NCBI GenBank assembly: GCA_021234155.1
Contig: JAJEKV010000054.1
Location: 5,441,962-5,505,961, forward strand
DNA from: Isoetes taiwanensis
Taxonomy: Eukaryota > Streptophyta > Lycopodiopsida > Isoetales > Isoetaceae
Direction: 5' to 3'
DNA length: 64,000 nucleotides
The notes under the pieces were generated by a model. It ran no database searches. It saw only the letters and a list, made by a program, of their open reading frames with translations, and was not told where the DNA came from. Position 1 is the stretch's first letter; each line of letters begins with the position of its first letter. Below are positions 48,743 through 60,940 of the stretch, in pieces. The translations under genes and the position numbers were made by a program.

Positions 48743-50696
48743 ATTCGCTTCATCTCCCTCTTGTTCTTGAGGCTTCTTTGTAAAGGCAGCACTGTTTTTT
48801 ATGAATGCAACAGTTTTTTATGAATGCAAGAGTTTCGCTGTGTAATATGATGTGCATCTGCTGTTTTCTTTCTTGGAAATGTCTTTAGGTGGGACAATTG
48901 TGTGTGACAGGTGCGTCTGCACATTGTCTCCATCATGTCATTAGACAGCTTGTTCTTCATGCTACTATGTGAATGTAGTTTATGAATCCAGGGCCTCTTG
49001 TTCAGGCTTCTATGTACATCTACTGTGGCATCACTTTTGGACATGCACGCCCTTTGTGGAAGCTTCGTCTTGAAGCTCGTTTCATGACTGTTGTTTTTCA
49101 GATATGCAATGTAATATATGCGATCTCTTCACTTTCATTCGCTCTTATATTATGGTCTATCTCTTGTAAATGCAATGGTATCATATTCATTGTTTATTTG
49201 TATGCATTAAAGTATTAGATGTAGATAGATACGTAGAAACAGCGTATGGGGTGCGCATACCTATACGTGGGTCTGATGTGGAAATTCTACAGCCCTTGAT
49301 TTGGCACATTCATAGAATTATGCTTCGATCCAATGATCGAAAAAAAGCAATAAGGGAGTAGCATATGAGAGATTATATTTGTAGATATATTCAACAACTA
49401 TAGGGTTGTCCAGAAAAATATCTCTTGGTGGGAGAATTTGGTGTTGAGGATTGGCACCATTGAGCAAGGTAGTTACGACAGTTCAAAAAATTTCTCTTAA
49501 ACTCTTGTATCAGTCCTCCATTTATAGTGTTTTAAGCGTTGGAAAGCTTGTTCAGCAAAATTCAACATCGTAATTTAGAGCAGGTTTTGCCAGATAGTCC
49601 CCAAAACCACATCATAATGCAGTAGTTTGAAGCAGGTTTTGCCAGAACGCTCAAAGTGCAATAAGCTTGAATCTATTCAAACATTTATGAAGTAATTTAT
49701 AAAGATATTGAAAAGTATTTGTTGATGTGGCAAAGAAAGCCACATCTGCCGCTACATTCTGATTATGATGATCTCTGTTACGTTATGCTTGGGAACACAA
49801 TACACATGATAACTGAGCTTAAAGAATTAGAAAAGGCTAGCCTTAACTTTCAAGCATGGATTATTTGCTCAGATATTCCTTTCCGGTTTGCCATACACAT
49901 TTTTGCTTGGGTTACAAAGAATGCATCAATTCACCTTCCCAAAAATTCTTTTGCTTTATTCTCCACTTTTGAGATCCTTCTTTTTTTCTATATTGGCACG
50001 ATCTTCACCTCCACTATCTGCAATCTTGGCACTCAAGGAAGATGATGTGCACAAAGTACATGAAGCTCTTTTGATTAATAAATCCCTGTCATGTTTCAAA
50101 AGCAATTGTGAGCAGCTAAACTAGTCTAGCAACTATGGTCGGACCATCGGAGAAAATCTGGAAAATAATATAAAAAATCTGAAAGCCTGAAAGAAGAAGA
50201 AAATCTAAAAACAAGCATGCCCGTCGGATTGGTCCAGTGCTGTTTTCCTCCATGTCTGAAGAGGATGCAGAGAAACATAGATGCACGTGCTGTTGGCTAT
50301 GGCGGTCGACAGTGCCCTAGCAGCCGATCTAATTTTTTTCCCTCTAAAAAGCATGGTATCATCCTCCCCCCCCGTGACCAAAATATAGAATATGCCAAAA
50401 GTAGACATGTCATTACCTAGATAAAAAAAGCTTCCTGCTAATAGCAATTATATGGGTTAGATAGTGATTTGACGTAGAAAATATCCTTATATATTTGCAA
50501 AATTGTGAGATTGCCCTTGTTTTTAGGGGTAGTTTTGATGAAAATGCCTGTAACTATTTTATGATGATCTTAATGGGAATGTTTCCTTCTGAGAAATTTT
50601 AGACGAGAATGATATCTTCCCAATGCTTCATTGTCTTTGCCAAGGCTTTGATACTGTACCTCAGGAAAAGCTATGGGCCAATTGCAGCTGGGACAA
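48743..50696. other. No gene assigned
   Basis: About 1.95 kb, mostly AT-rich. Short frames at 49719-50124 are unrecognised. Imperfectly repeated TTTTATGAATGCAA at about 48797-48825 is the only small repeat seen. The 3' part of the copia element ends abruptly at about 50697, with no LTR on this side. Confidence 0.4.
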
Positions 50697-51020
50697 CTAC
50701 GTTTGGGTGTCTTCTGTTGGACAGTAGAGCAAGTTAATTACTCCATTCTTTACTTGCTCTCGGATAAAGTGATATTTGGTGTCAATGTGTCTCGTTCTTG
50801 CATGATACTTGGAAGAATAGGCTAATTCCACAGCACTCTTGTTGTCACAATAGAGAATGGTAGATCCTTCTTGCGGAAGCATGATTCCCCTTAGTAATTC
50901 TCTTAACCATATTACGTCTTGTGCTGCAGAAGTAGCAGCTATATACTCAGCTTCAGTGCTTGATAGTGCAACTATAGGTTGCTTTTTACTCTTCCAAGAG
51001 ATAAGACAATTTCCCAAATA
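50697..51020 (-). pseudogene. Copia RNase H fragment
   Basis: Minus strand: LISWKSKKQPIVALSSTEAE, DVIWLRELLRG, YCDNKSAVELAYSSKYHART and HIDTKYHFIREQV, the conserved Ty1/copia RNase H. It ends LLYCPTED at the left edge, where normal elements continue toward the 3' LTR. Upstream it is joined at about 51020 to the inverted arm instead of RT. Confidence 0.9.
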
Positions 51021-52491
51021 GAATATGAAGAGAGAGAGATAAAGATCTCTGATGGAGGTAATTCTAAAAATGCTGCATTCTTTATGCGCAAAAGAAGACC
51101 TGCTTTTGGCCAGAAACCAATTCGTACTTATGCTGCCTGTGGGAGTCAAGGGCAAGATGGTGGTACGCCTTATAATTCTAGACTACCCTCTCGAAATGGA
51201 AGAGTGGAGTGTTTTCGTTGTGGGAAACTTGGGCATCGTTCCAGAGATTGTCACGTGAGACTGCCGAATGATCATGGTAAACCATCTTCTTCTTCTGATT
51301 CGAAAAATGAATCTCGAACTGGTAATAAACTATTTATGGCATCGACTTTTGAGAACCATCCTCAAAATCGGGTTATATGGCTGGACTCTGGTGCTTCTAT
51401 GCACATAACACTATTAAGGGAGATTTTTCATACTTATGAACCTCTTAATAACCAGCAACAAGTTTATGTGAGAGATAGTCGATCTTATCAAGTATGTGGG
51501 AAAGGAACTATCTTAGTTCACCTTGGTGAGACCCCCAAAGAGATTCAAAATGTTTTCTATGTTCCCGGCTTAACCCAGACACTTCTCTTTGTGGGTAAGA
51601 TTGCTGATGCAGGTTTTCATGTCACCTTTCACTCCAACAAGTGCTATATTACTTATGCTGAGGAAGCCCTAGCAGCCACAGGCACTAGAGTGGAAGGCTT
51701 ATATCAATTGGATGCCACACTTACGGAACCTCCTCAAGCCGTTGCCTTTAAGCCCAAACCATCAAATCTCAAGTTGTGGCATAATCGCTTGGGGCATGTT
51801 TTGGAGCAAGCTCTCCAAACTTTATCCCGGTCCAATATGGTCTCTGGTTTAGATCCTATTGAAGGCAATGATGGATTTTTGCGAAGCTTGCATTTTAGGG
51901 AAACACAAAAGAGCCCCCTTCCCTGTAGAAGAAAGTACTAGAGCCATGGGTCCATTGGAGATTATTCATTCTGATCTATGTGGCCCAATGCGAACATTGA
52001 CTCTTGGCAAGAAGAAATACATACTCACATTTATTGATGACTTCTCAAGATTTATCATTGTGCGATTACTTGCCAGGAAGTCTGAAGTCTTTGACATGTT
52101 TCGATTATTTAAGGCCGAAGTTGAAACCCAAATTGGATGAAGAATTCGAGTGTTGCGAAGTGATGGGGGCGGGGAATATTTTTCAAGCCATTTTGACCAT
52201 TATTGTGCCGAGCATGGCATCATTCATCAATACACTACCCCCTATACACCTCAACAAAATGGGGTTGCTGAACGGATGAACCGCACTTTAGTTGAAAGTG
52301 CTCGATGCATGCTCAAACTAGCTGGGATGCCTGATAAATTTTGGGGAGAAGCCATCATGACTGCCGCATATCTTAGATGCCGTTTACCTACTGCGGCTCT
52401 TCAAAAATCAACTCCATGCCAGTTGGGGGAGAATCAAGTGCCCTCTCTTGCCCACTTGTGCACATTTGGGTGCCTTGCCTATGCTCATTGT
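51021..52491 (+). pseudogene. Inverted copia arm: gag end, protease, integrase
   Basis: Plus strand. Zinc knuckle CFRCGKLGHRSRDC at about 51209-51250, protease active site WLDSGASMH at about 51379-51405, LKLWHNRLGH of the integrase zinc domain at about 51771-51800, then after a frame change near 51868 FCEACILGKHKRAPFP, IHSDLCGPMRT and FIDDFSRF. The catalytic region follows: SDGGGEYFSSHF and TPQQNGVAERMNRTLVESAR. It ends TFGCLAYAH at 52491, where the sequence turns into the complement of the other copy. Confidence 0.9.
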
Positions 52492-54302
52492 CGCCCTTGT
52501 CGAGATGAAGAGCCCGGCAGGTCGGGGTCAAGAGGAGACGGATCCGCAATATCTCCTAAGGCTTCAAAAGGGTTAAGTGCGACATCAGAATCAATAACAT
52601 CATCAAAGGGATGTGGAATAGTCACTGGTAGATGGACAAGCATTATCTTGTTGGGCTCCCCCAGAATCTTCCATAAAGCAATCAACCAATGTCTCCAGGT
52701 TAAGGCGTCTATGCACTAGAACCTCTATCGTAGGCTTGGTAAGATCTCCATAAAAGATATTCTCATTAAAGATAACATCTCCAATACGCCCAATTTGCAA
52801 GCGCCTGGTTGTGAGGTTATATAGTCGATATGCTTTGGCTTCAAAAGAATACCCCACAAAGACACATTTTTTACTCTTGTCCTCCAACTTGTGTCTGAGT
52901 TCATCAGGAATATGAGCATAGGCAAGGCACCCAAACGTGCGCAAGTGGCCAAGAGAGGGCACTCAATTCTCCCACAACTGGCATGGAGTTGATTTTTGAA
53001 GAGCCATGATGAGGTAAAGCGGTTTCTAAGATATGCGGCAGTCATGATGGCTTCTCCCCAAAATTTATCAGGCATCCCAGCTAGTTTGAGCATGCATCGA
53101 GCACTTTCAACTAAAGTGCGGTTCATCTGTTCAGCAACCCCATTTTGTTGAGGTGTATAGGGGGTAGTGTATTGATGAATGATGCCATGCTCGGCACAAT
53201 AATGGTCAAAACGCTTTGAAAAATATTCTCCGCCCCATCGCCCAGAACACTTTCGAATTCTTTCGTCCAATTTGGGTTTCAACCCGGCCTTGAATAATCG
53301 AAACATGTCAAAGACTTCAGACTTCCTGGCAAGTAATCGCACAGTGACAAATCTTGAGAAGTCATCAATAAATGTGAGTATGTATTTCTTCTTGCCAAGA
53401 GTCAATGTTCGCATTGGGCCACATAGATCAGAATGAATAATGTCCAACGGACCCATGGCTCTAGTACTTTCTCCTACAGGGAAGGGGGCTCTTTTGTGTT
53501 TCCCTAAAATGCAAGCTTCGCAAAAATCCATATCATCATTGCCTTCAATAGGATCTAAACCAGAGACCATATTGGACCGGGATAAAGTTTGGAGAGCTTG
53601 CTCATGAACATGCCCCAAGCGATTATGCCACAACTTGAGATTTGATGGTTTGGGCTTAACGGCAAGGGCTTGAAGAGGTTCTGTAAGTGTGGCATCCAAT
53701 TGATATAAGCCTTCCACTCTAGTGCCTGTGGCTGCTAGGGCTCCTTCAGCATAAGTTTGGAGTGAAAGGTGACATGAAAACCTGCATCAGCAATCTTACC
53801 CACAGAGAGAAGTGTCTGGGTTAAGCCGGGAACATAGAAAACATTTTGAATCTGGGGGTCTCACCAAGGTGAACTAAGATAGTTCCTTTCCCACATACTT
53901 GATAAGATCGACTATCTCCCACATAAACTTGTTGTTGGTTATTAAGAGGTTCATAAGTATGAAAAATCTCCCTTAATGGCATCATTGTGCATAGAAGCAC
54001 CAGAGTCCAGCCATATAACCCAATTTTGAGGATGGTTCTCAAAAGTAGATGCCATAAATAGTTTATTACCAGTTCGAGATTCATTTTTCGAATCAGAAGA
54101 AGAAGATGGTTTATCATGATCATTCGGCAGTCTCACGCGACAATCTCTGGAACGATGCCCAAGTTTCCCACAACGAAAACACTCCACTCTTCCATTTCGA
54201 GAGGGGCGTCTAGAATTATAAGGCGTACCACCATCTTGGCCTTGATTCCCACGGCCACCATAAGTACGAATTGGTTTCTGGCCAAAAGCAGGTCTTCTTT
54301 TG
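52492..54302 (-). pseudogene. Copia integrase, protease and gag end (original orientation)
   Basis: The minus-strand counterpart of the inverted arm. CFRCGKLGHRSRDC at about 54175-54134, WLDSGASMH near 54010, LKLWHNRLGH near 53635, HSDLCGPMRT near 53420, TPQQNGVAEQMN near 53145, and TFGCLAYAH near 52930. It extends further than the arm, through VFVGYSFEAKAYRLYNL near 52850 to the unique loop ending at 52492. Frame changes near 53960 and 52960 break it. Confidence 0.88.
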
Positions 54303-54802
54303 TGTGACGTTCCTAACCGACATGCCCTTAACCAACTGGGCAAAACCGTCTAGACGTTTATGAGTAGTCGCTTCTACCCATTTATGCCGGTGTCTCGGGA
54401 ACGCCCCACAGGCACATTCAAGGTTCGAATACTTGAGGTCTACCATGGGCCAGTTACAGGCACATTCAAGGTTCGAATACTTGAGGTCTACCATGGGCCA
54501 GTTACAGTCTCTCCCACTAGAACTATGCTCGTCCTCGAGCATTCAAGGCTATACCATGTCACAATGATTACCAAGTCTTTGCAAATTACCCATGCATATA
54601 AGCACCCATGGAGACTCGAACTCGAGACCTGCTTTGATACCAACTGTGACGTTCCTAACCGACATGCCCTTAACTAACTGGGCAAAACCGTCTAGACGTT
54701 TATGAGTAGTCGCTTCTACCCATTTATGCCGGTGTCTCGGGAACGCCCCACAGGCACATTCAAGGTTCGAATACTCGAGCGGTCTACCATGGGCCAGTTA
54801 CA
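54303..54802 (-). mobile_element. TRIM retroelement, copy 2
   Basis: 500 bp inserted in copia gag, with target duplication TTTTG (54298-54302, 54803-54807). Terminal direct repeats start TGTGACGTTCC and end GGCCAGTTACA: right copy 54645-54802 (158 bp), left copy 54303-54506. The left copy contains an internal 48-bp duplication (54411-54458, 54459-54506). The 138-bp interior has a primer site on the minus strand, TGGTATCAAAGC (complement of 54631-54642), two bases from the repeat. A purine tract GTGGGAGAGAC (minus strand) abuts the other repeat. No coding capacity, so it depends on other elements. Confidence 0.93.
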
Positions 54803-54807
54803 TTTTG

Positions 54808-55436
54808 CGCATAAAGAATGCAGCATTTTTAGAATTACCTCCATCAGAGATCTTTATCTTTCTCTCTTCTTCCATAAGGGCAGCAACAAGGGTATCCATA
54901 GTTTGATTGGGAATGTTCGTCAACGTGGTGACAACATGTTTATAATCAGATGCAAGGCCTTTAAGTAAGACCGCCATCTGGTCCTCCATAGAAACAATGG
55001 CGTTGACCCGAGCCAATTGCACAATAAGGGAGCGCATGCGGCTTAAATATTCAGCAATGGCTTCACTAGACTCCATCTTTAGGTCAAATAATTGTTGCTT
55101 AAGAGACAACTCACATGCCTTACCGAAGCCTCCAAACGCGGTTAATAAAGTGCTCCAATTATGATGTGCAGATTTGGTAAGATCTATCAAATGCACATAC
55201 TCCTCTCCAAGGGCTAAACCAATGGTGGTGAGGGCCTTACGATCCCTTTGCTCCCACTCCAAAATTTTGGCAGCCTCAACGGGTTTGGGTTCTGTCCCAT
55301 CCACTACTCCCCAGGTGGCTTCTCTCATTAGCATCAATTGTAATTTTGTAGACCAGGTATGAAAATTATGGCCAGTAAATTTTTCTACGAACTTTTCAAG
55401 GAATTTCTCCAACCCTTGAGATGAGGACCCAGCCAT
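54808..55436 (-). pseudogene. Copia gag, N-terminal part
   Basis: Minus strand from ATG 55436: MAGSSSQGLEKFLEKFVEKF, then FHTWSTKLQLMLMREATW, EEYVHLIDLTKSAHHNWSTL and SEAIAEYLSRMRSLIVQLAR. This is the UBN2/gag-polypeptide pattern of plant copia elements. It is open for about 210 residues and would continue into the zinc knuckle region were it not for the TRIM at 54303-54802. Confidence 0.88.
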
Positions 55437-55674
55437 CTTATAGTTTCTTAAGAATAAAATAAATGCCAAATGAAGGCAAATACTTGGCTTCAAGAGAAGG
55501 AGAGGCGCTCAAAAATGCTTGATCTTCTCCGTTGGCAACAACAACAAGGAAATTTGGGTCGCCGAATAGAAGAACGGCGCCGCTTTTGAATGCGCTCGTT
55601 CACTCGAAGTATAGCAAGCTTGCACTTGATCTCTTCACGACGCTGGGCCTTGCTCTTACACGCCATACCCGACG

Positions 55675-55684
55675 TCTGATACCA
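55675..55684 (-). other. Copia primer-binding site
   Basis: The minus strand reads TGGTATCAGA directly after ...TTCACA. This marks the 3' end of the 5' LTR at 55685 and priming by tRNA-Met. Confidence 0.75.
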
Positions 55685-55886
55685 TGTGAATACAGAGTGC
55701 ACAACAAGATATGGTGGAAATATGTAGTTGGGTTTTGTATTGAATGGTGTAACAAAAAGATTACAATACAGACTCAAATATATGCATTGGACAAATGCAT
55801 GAAGCGACCCGTTACTTATTGTGTCTCTTGGACATGTCAGCAGAGATGAGCTGACAGGCAGATAGCGCTGCCGCTAACTGCTAACA
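55685..55886 (-). repeat. Probable copia 5' LTR, outer end uncertain
   Basis: Sequence right of the primer site, starting TGTGAATACAGAG on the plus strand, so the LTR ends ...CTCTGTATTCACA on the minus strand. With no partner LTR, the outer end is a guess at ...CTAACA. Confidence 0.4.
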
Positions 55887-57207
55887 CCCATAGCAAATCC
55901 TGTTGCAGGAGACAAGTTTCTTGCCTCTTCAGAGAGCATCTCTTGATTGTCGCATCGTCTACTTTCATAATGTGGGCAATATGGACGATGCTCGTCTCCC
56001 CAACCTGGCTTACACCGTGGCAATGGGGCTGCAACGTCTCAAGGCTTGCTGGAAGAAAAAGAGAGCTTCGTGGCTGGCAAGATAGAATGTGCGGGAGCAC
56101 AGGTGCATAGAGTGCAAACAGACGAATCGTCATAACTTAAGTCAGTACCTTGACGCTTTCTTCCTCAACAAGCTTTGGGATGCCAGCGCCCTTGAACAGG
56201 TTAAAACAACACATTACCAGCACCACATAAACCTACACTAGCATGGGGCTTGCAATGCTACACGCGACCCATTTGCCCATGAAAAAGCACATGCTCATTG
56301 CCTCGATTTGGACAAGTGTACACAGTCTCCGAATTGAGACAGACAAATGGATTGGGGAGCCACACACCAAGACAAGCTTTGTTAATGCTGCCAAGTGCAC
56401 GACACGACTAGCCGCTACATGTGATATAGAGCACTGGTTCAGTGCAGTTGCTGGGATCATACCTTTAGGAGGTCATGGATATGAGGGCTCAACTATATCC
56501 TTGGATACTCATTTAACATGTGCATATCTCATGATGTGTATTTGTATAGTTTGTCAGCATTCTTATTACCGCCACAATTTTTCCCTCAAAAGCCCTTTGG
56601 GATGGAAGTTTTTATCCAGATAGTATATTACGCTCCTCTACTGGATCCCATAGGTTGATTGGTCTCTGTGGGCAATAAAAACAATTCGTTTTGTTTCATT
56701 TCTTTTTTAGGATAGTGTATATCTTGAGCATAAATCAAATAGGAGTCTGCTAAATAGACAATTCCCATTGCTACAAATGGAAAATTTCTTTTTGTTACTC
56801 CAATTTTGGTATTATGATCAATAGTTGGGCAACCCAGAGTTTTGGGTTGCCCCTAGAGGGGCAACAATCCCTTGCTCACGTGGGTTTTTGGCATATTCCT
56901 GGTGTATGCTGATGTATGCCCAAAATATGCCGAAAGCTGCTCCAAACTCAGTATCGGCTGTAAACTACTAGTCGCCCCTATTGCTAGACGACCGCTCTGG
57001 AAACTATTTAGCTGATGCTCATTGGTCGACTGAACCTCTTGGCTGTGATCAAATCTTTTTCTGTGGTTTGTTCTAAGTCCTGAAGTGTTTGCTGTTTCTT
57101 TTGCAGGGTATCCCAACTTCGCATTTTCCTGGTGATGATGACATCATTTTTTTTTCTTGTAAAGCTTTTAAGCTCTCCTAGTGCTTCATTTACAAACATC
57201 TTATTTC
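55887..57207. other. No gene assigned; one 127-codon ORF
   Basis: A plus-strand frame at 56243-56623 starts MGLAMLHATHLPMKKHMLIA and contains KCTTRLAATCDIEHWFSAVA. A minus-strand frame at 57199-57008 (MFVNEALGELKSFTRKKNDV) is charged and helix-like. Neither is recognised. They may be exons of lost genes. Confidence 0.3.
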
Positions 57208-58780
57208 CTTCACAATATCTAAGTATTGGGGCCCAGTATATATAACCACAGCAAGAAGCTGCAGATTGATATTTGTACTAGGGCTTTACTAAGAAATGCA
57301 AAAAATGCTCTATTTGAAAGTAAATGTGGAAGTGGTAGTATTAGAGAAGTTAGTGAAAAATAGGCAATCAAATTTGATAAGAGAAGGGGTTTCTTTATTT
57401 GGAAGTTCGATGTCGCACAAGGAGAATATCTCGATGGTAAGGAGCATTGTTTCTGTGAGTGATCCACGAGGTATTGATTCTGAGGTAAGAAAGCTTTTAT
57501 CTCTATTCAAAAACTGGTCTTATGGTTATTTGTGATGCTCTGGTTTCAAAAGTTTTGGTCATATGAAGTACTTTAGATGCATTAATGCCAACATTACGCA
57601 CCAATGACATTGCAGAGTCAAGCATCTATGTTATGGAGCAATTTCTAAATCTTCAGTTGTGCATATATGTAAAGTGTGATATAAAAGCACATTAGTTTAT
57701 CTTATATTCCAATATAATGGTTCCTCTTGGTTGTCAGGTGGTGTGCACAAGTCTGTTTCCTAGAATTTGAAAGACAATGGGCCATAACAAAAAAATTATG
57801 CATGGCCCCTCAAGGTGCAAACATTATGTGTGAATAAGCATCTGCAACTTATGCATGCTTTATTAGGTGATTGACTACACATATTTTATGCTGCTACAGC
57901 TGTTTGAACTATGAGATGTAGTGCTATTGGATGAAGGCAAGGATGTTGATGCTAGAAAGGAACGCCACATTGCTGCCTTATATGTAGTGCAACTTTTGGT
58001 TTTGAGGTAAACTATTGAATTGACTTGAGTTTCATAGCCACTATCTTATGCATTTTTATTTATGAAGCTTTCATTTGTCATAGATTATACATGGTCTTCT
58101 GGATAGAATAATGGAGATGGTTGGGGCTGCTAGACCCATAAAAAAATTACTCAAAAGTAAGGTTTCTTTCGCACAACGAGCTACGAAGAAGAATGCTTAT
58201 TGGGTTTCTGAATTTTATTTATTTATGGTTCACTGAACAACAGGTTATCAAGGATTATAATTTAAATAATTTCCAAGTGGAAGTTTTTCCCATGCTTTAA
58301 CCATGAAGAATCTGGTTGATATTTTAATTTTATTTTTTTTTAGCACACCAGCCTACAACCTTTTTTGCAATTCTAACCTATCCACGTAGCACCTCCACCT
58401 CAGCAAAAACTGATGTGGCATTACCTCACCATTAGATCTTCTTTTTTCCAGATCTAGGGCTAGCAAAATTAGATAATAGGCCAAAAATAGTCACGGAGAT
58501 GGAGGAGGTTAGAAAATATTTCTCGTTGCGTCGATTCCCTGCCCCTTCTTCCAATTTCTCCTTCGGTGCTTTATCTGTTTATTCCCTGTTCATGCTTATA
58601 TATTTATCATCGACATGAAAACCAATTTTCCCTTCCCTCTAGCTTTTCATTTTGCCTTCTCTTTATTTTCTCGAGACCCGGGATGGTTGCCTCACCCTCG
58701 CCGCGGGTTCTAGGCCTAATCAGAGACAATAATCTTCTGTTTCTTTTTATTGTTTTGAGTTGGGTTTGTTTTTGAAAATT
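57208..58780. other. No gene assigned
   Basis: AT-rich. Short frames such as DICTRALLRNAKNALFESKC (about 57265) and KDVDARKERHIAALYVV (about 57940) read like fossil coding sequence, but no gene can be assembled. Confidence 0.3.
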
Positions 58781-59070
58781 ACTTTTGATTTCTATAGGAA
58801 AACAAATTCCTTGTAGCTCCATAGATGGGCTTCTCTTCATTTCTTATCAACGCCTTAGAGATTGCTCATTTGTTTCTTGCAGGGATGAGCTTGCTCTGGT
58901 AAGTTATCATCGATTTTTTTTCATTTACTTTTGATTTCTATAGGAAAAAAAAATCCTTGTAGCTCCATAGATGGGCTTCCCTTCATTTCGTACCAGCGCC
59001 TCAGAGATTGCTTATTTGTTTCTTGCAGGGATGAGCTTGCTCTGGGTAAGTTATCGTCGATGTTTTCTTT
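58781..59070 (+). repeat. Tandem duplication, about 145-bp unit
   Basis: Two copies, from about 58781 and 58926, share TTTTGATTTCTATAGGAAA, CCTTGTAGCTCCATAGATGG, TTTCTTGCAGGGATGAGC and TAAGTTATC. Each ends with an acceptor-like TTGCAG, about 17 bases, then a donor-like GTAAG (GG-TAAG in both), so a tiny exon may have been duplicated with its intron. Confidence 0.8.
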
Positions 59071-60861
59071 GTCGAAAGCATCGACTTATGGATAGGACCA
59101 ATAAATTCCCGTTTCTCAACTCGCAATCATGGCATCAGACACTTAGTTCTTCGTGCTCTCTCCTATCATTTAACATCTGCGGGGCATTCTATTACAATCT
59201 CAACGTAGTCAGTGATTGAATTGATTTGTAGGATGGACTGGTCTTCTAGCAGAGCTTCTTCAAAAAACCGTATTGTTGCTTTGTAAGGCATGGACACTAT
59301 GAACATACTTGTAGCAAATCATAGTATGGTCATTTCTGAATCGTAGCGCTGAATCTATACGCTTCATGGTACACTTGCGGGCCAGATAGCAATTAAGAGC
59401 TTTGTTGGAGTAAAGTAATCAGGATTGCAGCACAGATATATCAAGCAATACTGATGACATGGGCATGTCTCTTGACACTTACCAAATTGCAGAGAGGATA
59501 TGCTATGGAGGAGAAGGCACTCTCTTCACATTTGCTCGTCCATTTTCTGATGCGGGTATTTAGTATTATCTCTTCAATCTGTACGTTTCTCAGAAGCTCC
59601 TCTTCCTGAAGGGATTTGCCGAATCTCAACTATATTTTTGGGTTTTGTTAGATGCATGCATATAATCTCAACTATCTTTTTGGGTTTTGTTAGATGTATG
59701 CATATACGTCGGTATTCTCCAGCCAACCATGTAAGCAATTATTCTTGTTTTTTATATTTCCTTCTTCATGTTGCCTGCATATACAAAGCAGATGCAGTTA
59801 TCTCAAAAGCACATCATAAGTGAAACATTCTGCTCTAAACAATGGTGCTCATTTTAATATAAGAAAGGCAAGTTTATGAGACTAATCCCTTGTGAAGTTA
59901 AAACTAGCCCCCAATATGGTGCATCAGGCTTTAATTCTCTTATAGATCTCAGTCTAACTTATATGTTTTGCACAACAGTTTTGTTTGGGCTTTTGTATAT
60001 ACCTACAAATGCTACAAAAGATTATACAGTACTGGTTATTAAGATAAGATATAACATGCATAATTGTGTGCCTTTGTAGGATGTAGGTTGTCCGTGATCT
60101 TAAAACAGGTTGTCCGTGATCTTTGGTTGGTTTTTTATCGACAGTTTATGGATGGGACTTCAGATGCCTCTCCATTTTATTATGTCAATTTCAAACTGGC
60201 TTCACTGAATTGAAAGAATTGAGAGATAACTGGCTACCTTCTCTTGTAAGCTGGTTCTCTGTTGCTTGTTAAAGGACTCATCCTTAACCCACTAGTTAGG
60301 CTGCAGCTGTTATTGACATGTCTCAACAGTAATGGCCTTTGTCCTTTAAATCTTCACGCAATGATCTAATGTCATGCAGAAGAGTTCAGAAAGAAGATTA
60401 TACCACTTACTGTTGCGTCTTGGTACTCTGCTCAAAAGGTTGGCCTTGGGAGATAGAGTCTACATCTGAAAACCATGCTATTGCATGATAGATAATTCTG
60501 CAACAATCAAAGGTCATCCTTTTGTTTTCATGCTGCTTTTATCTTTAGATACATAGTGAATGAAAGAGTGGGCTTGCAAATGCCATGCATGTGGAACAAA
60601 GAACATCCCTTGCTCCAATTTCTCCTTCGGTGCTGATATGGAGTTTTTGACAATTGCACTTCACGTATATGAACACTTTATGCCATGCATATGGCTATCT
60701 GAACTTGAAAAGTTCTCATTCATCTCAGCAGATTTTCTACAATGGTGGATAGTGGGTAGCCGCATACATGCGAACTACCCATGAAAAATAAAGGGAAAAT
60801 CCAATTATATCCTTTGGACCCCAAAAAATACAATGCTAATAGAGATTTGGCTGGTGTACCT
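59071..60861. other. No gene assigned; small tandem repeat
   Basis: A 42-bp tandem duplication at 59622-59663 and 59664-59705 (AATCTCAACTAT.TTTTTGGG units), and a 25-bp spaced repeat of GGTTGTCCGTGATCTT near 60086. No product recognised. Confidence 0.4.
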
Positions 60862-60940
60862 GCCGAAAGCTTATCACCGGGATTAAAAAACCCCGCCCTT
60901 TCGGGTTTTCGAGGAAAAACCCTAGTGATAAACCTTCGGC
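60862..60940. repeat. Inverted repeat, 79 bp
   Basis: Arms GCCGAAAGCTTATCACC (from 60862) and GTGATAAACCTTCGGC (to 60940) pair with few mismatches around a loop containing CCCCGCCCTTTCGGGTTTT. It may be a miniature foldback element. Confidence 0.65.

Larger units (their letters stand above)
50697..55684 (-). mobile_element. Ty1/copia element rearranged into an inverted duplication
   Basis: Read on the minus strand: primer site (55684-55675), gag (55436), protease, integrase to about 52492. Then comes a reversed copy of gag-end to integrase (52491 back to about 51021), then RNase H (51020-50697). The plus-strand arm 51021-52491 is a roughly 95 percent match to the complement of 52915-54302 plus 54808-54840. 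The arms flank a single-copy loop of about 0.42 kb. The RT domain is missing. A TRIM element interrupts one arm. Integrase before the RT position is copia order. No 3' LTR was found at the left edge. Confidence 0.88.

Noticed and set aside
50200-50696. 3' LTR of the copia element at its left edge
   Set aside because: No match to the sequence starting TGTGAATACAGAG at 55685; the element is truncated here.
54583-54642. tRNA-like GAGTTCGAGTCTCC next to TGGTATCA in the TRIM copies
   Set aside because: No cloverleaf or second promoter box around it; it is the primer-site side of a TRIM, and the same arrangement occurs in copy 1.
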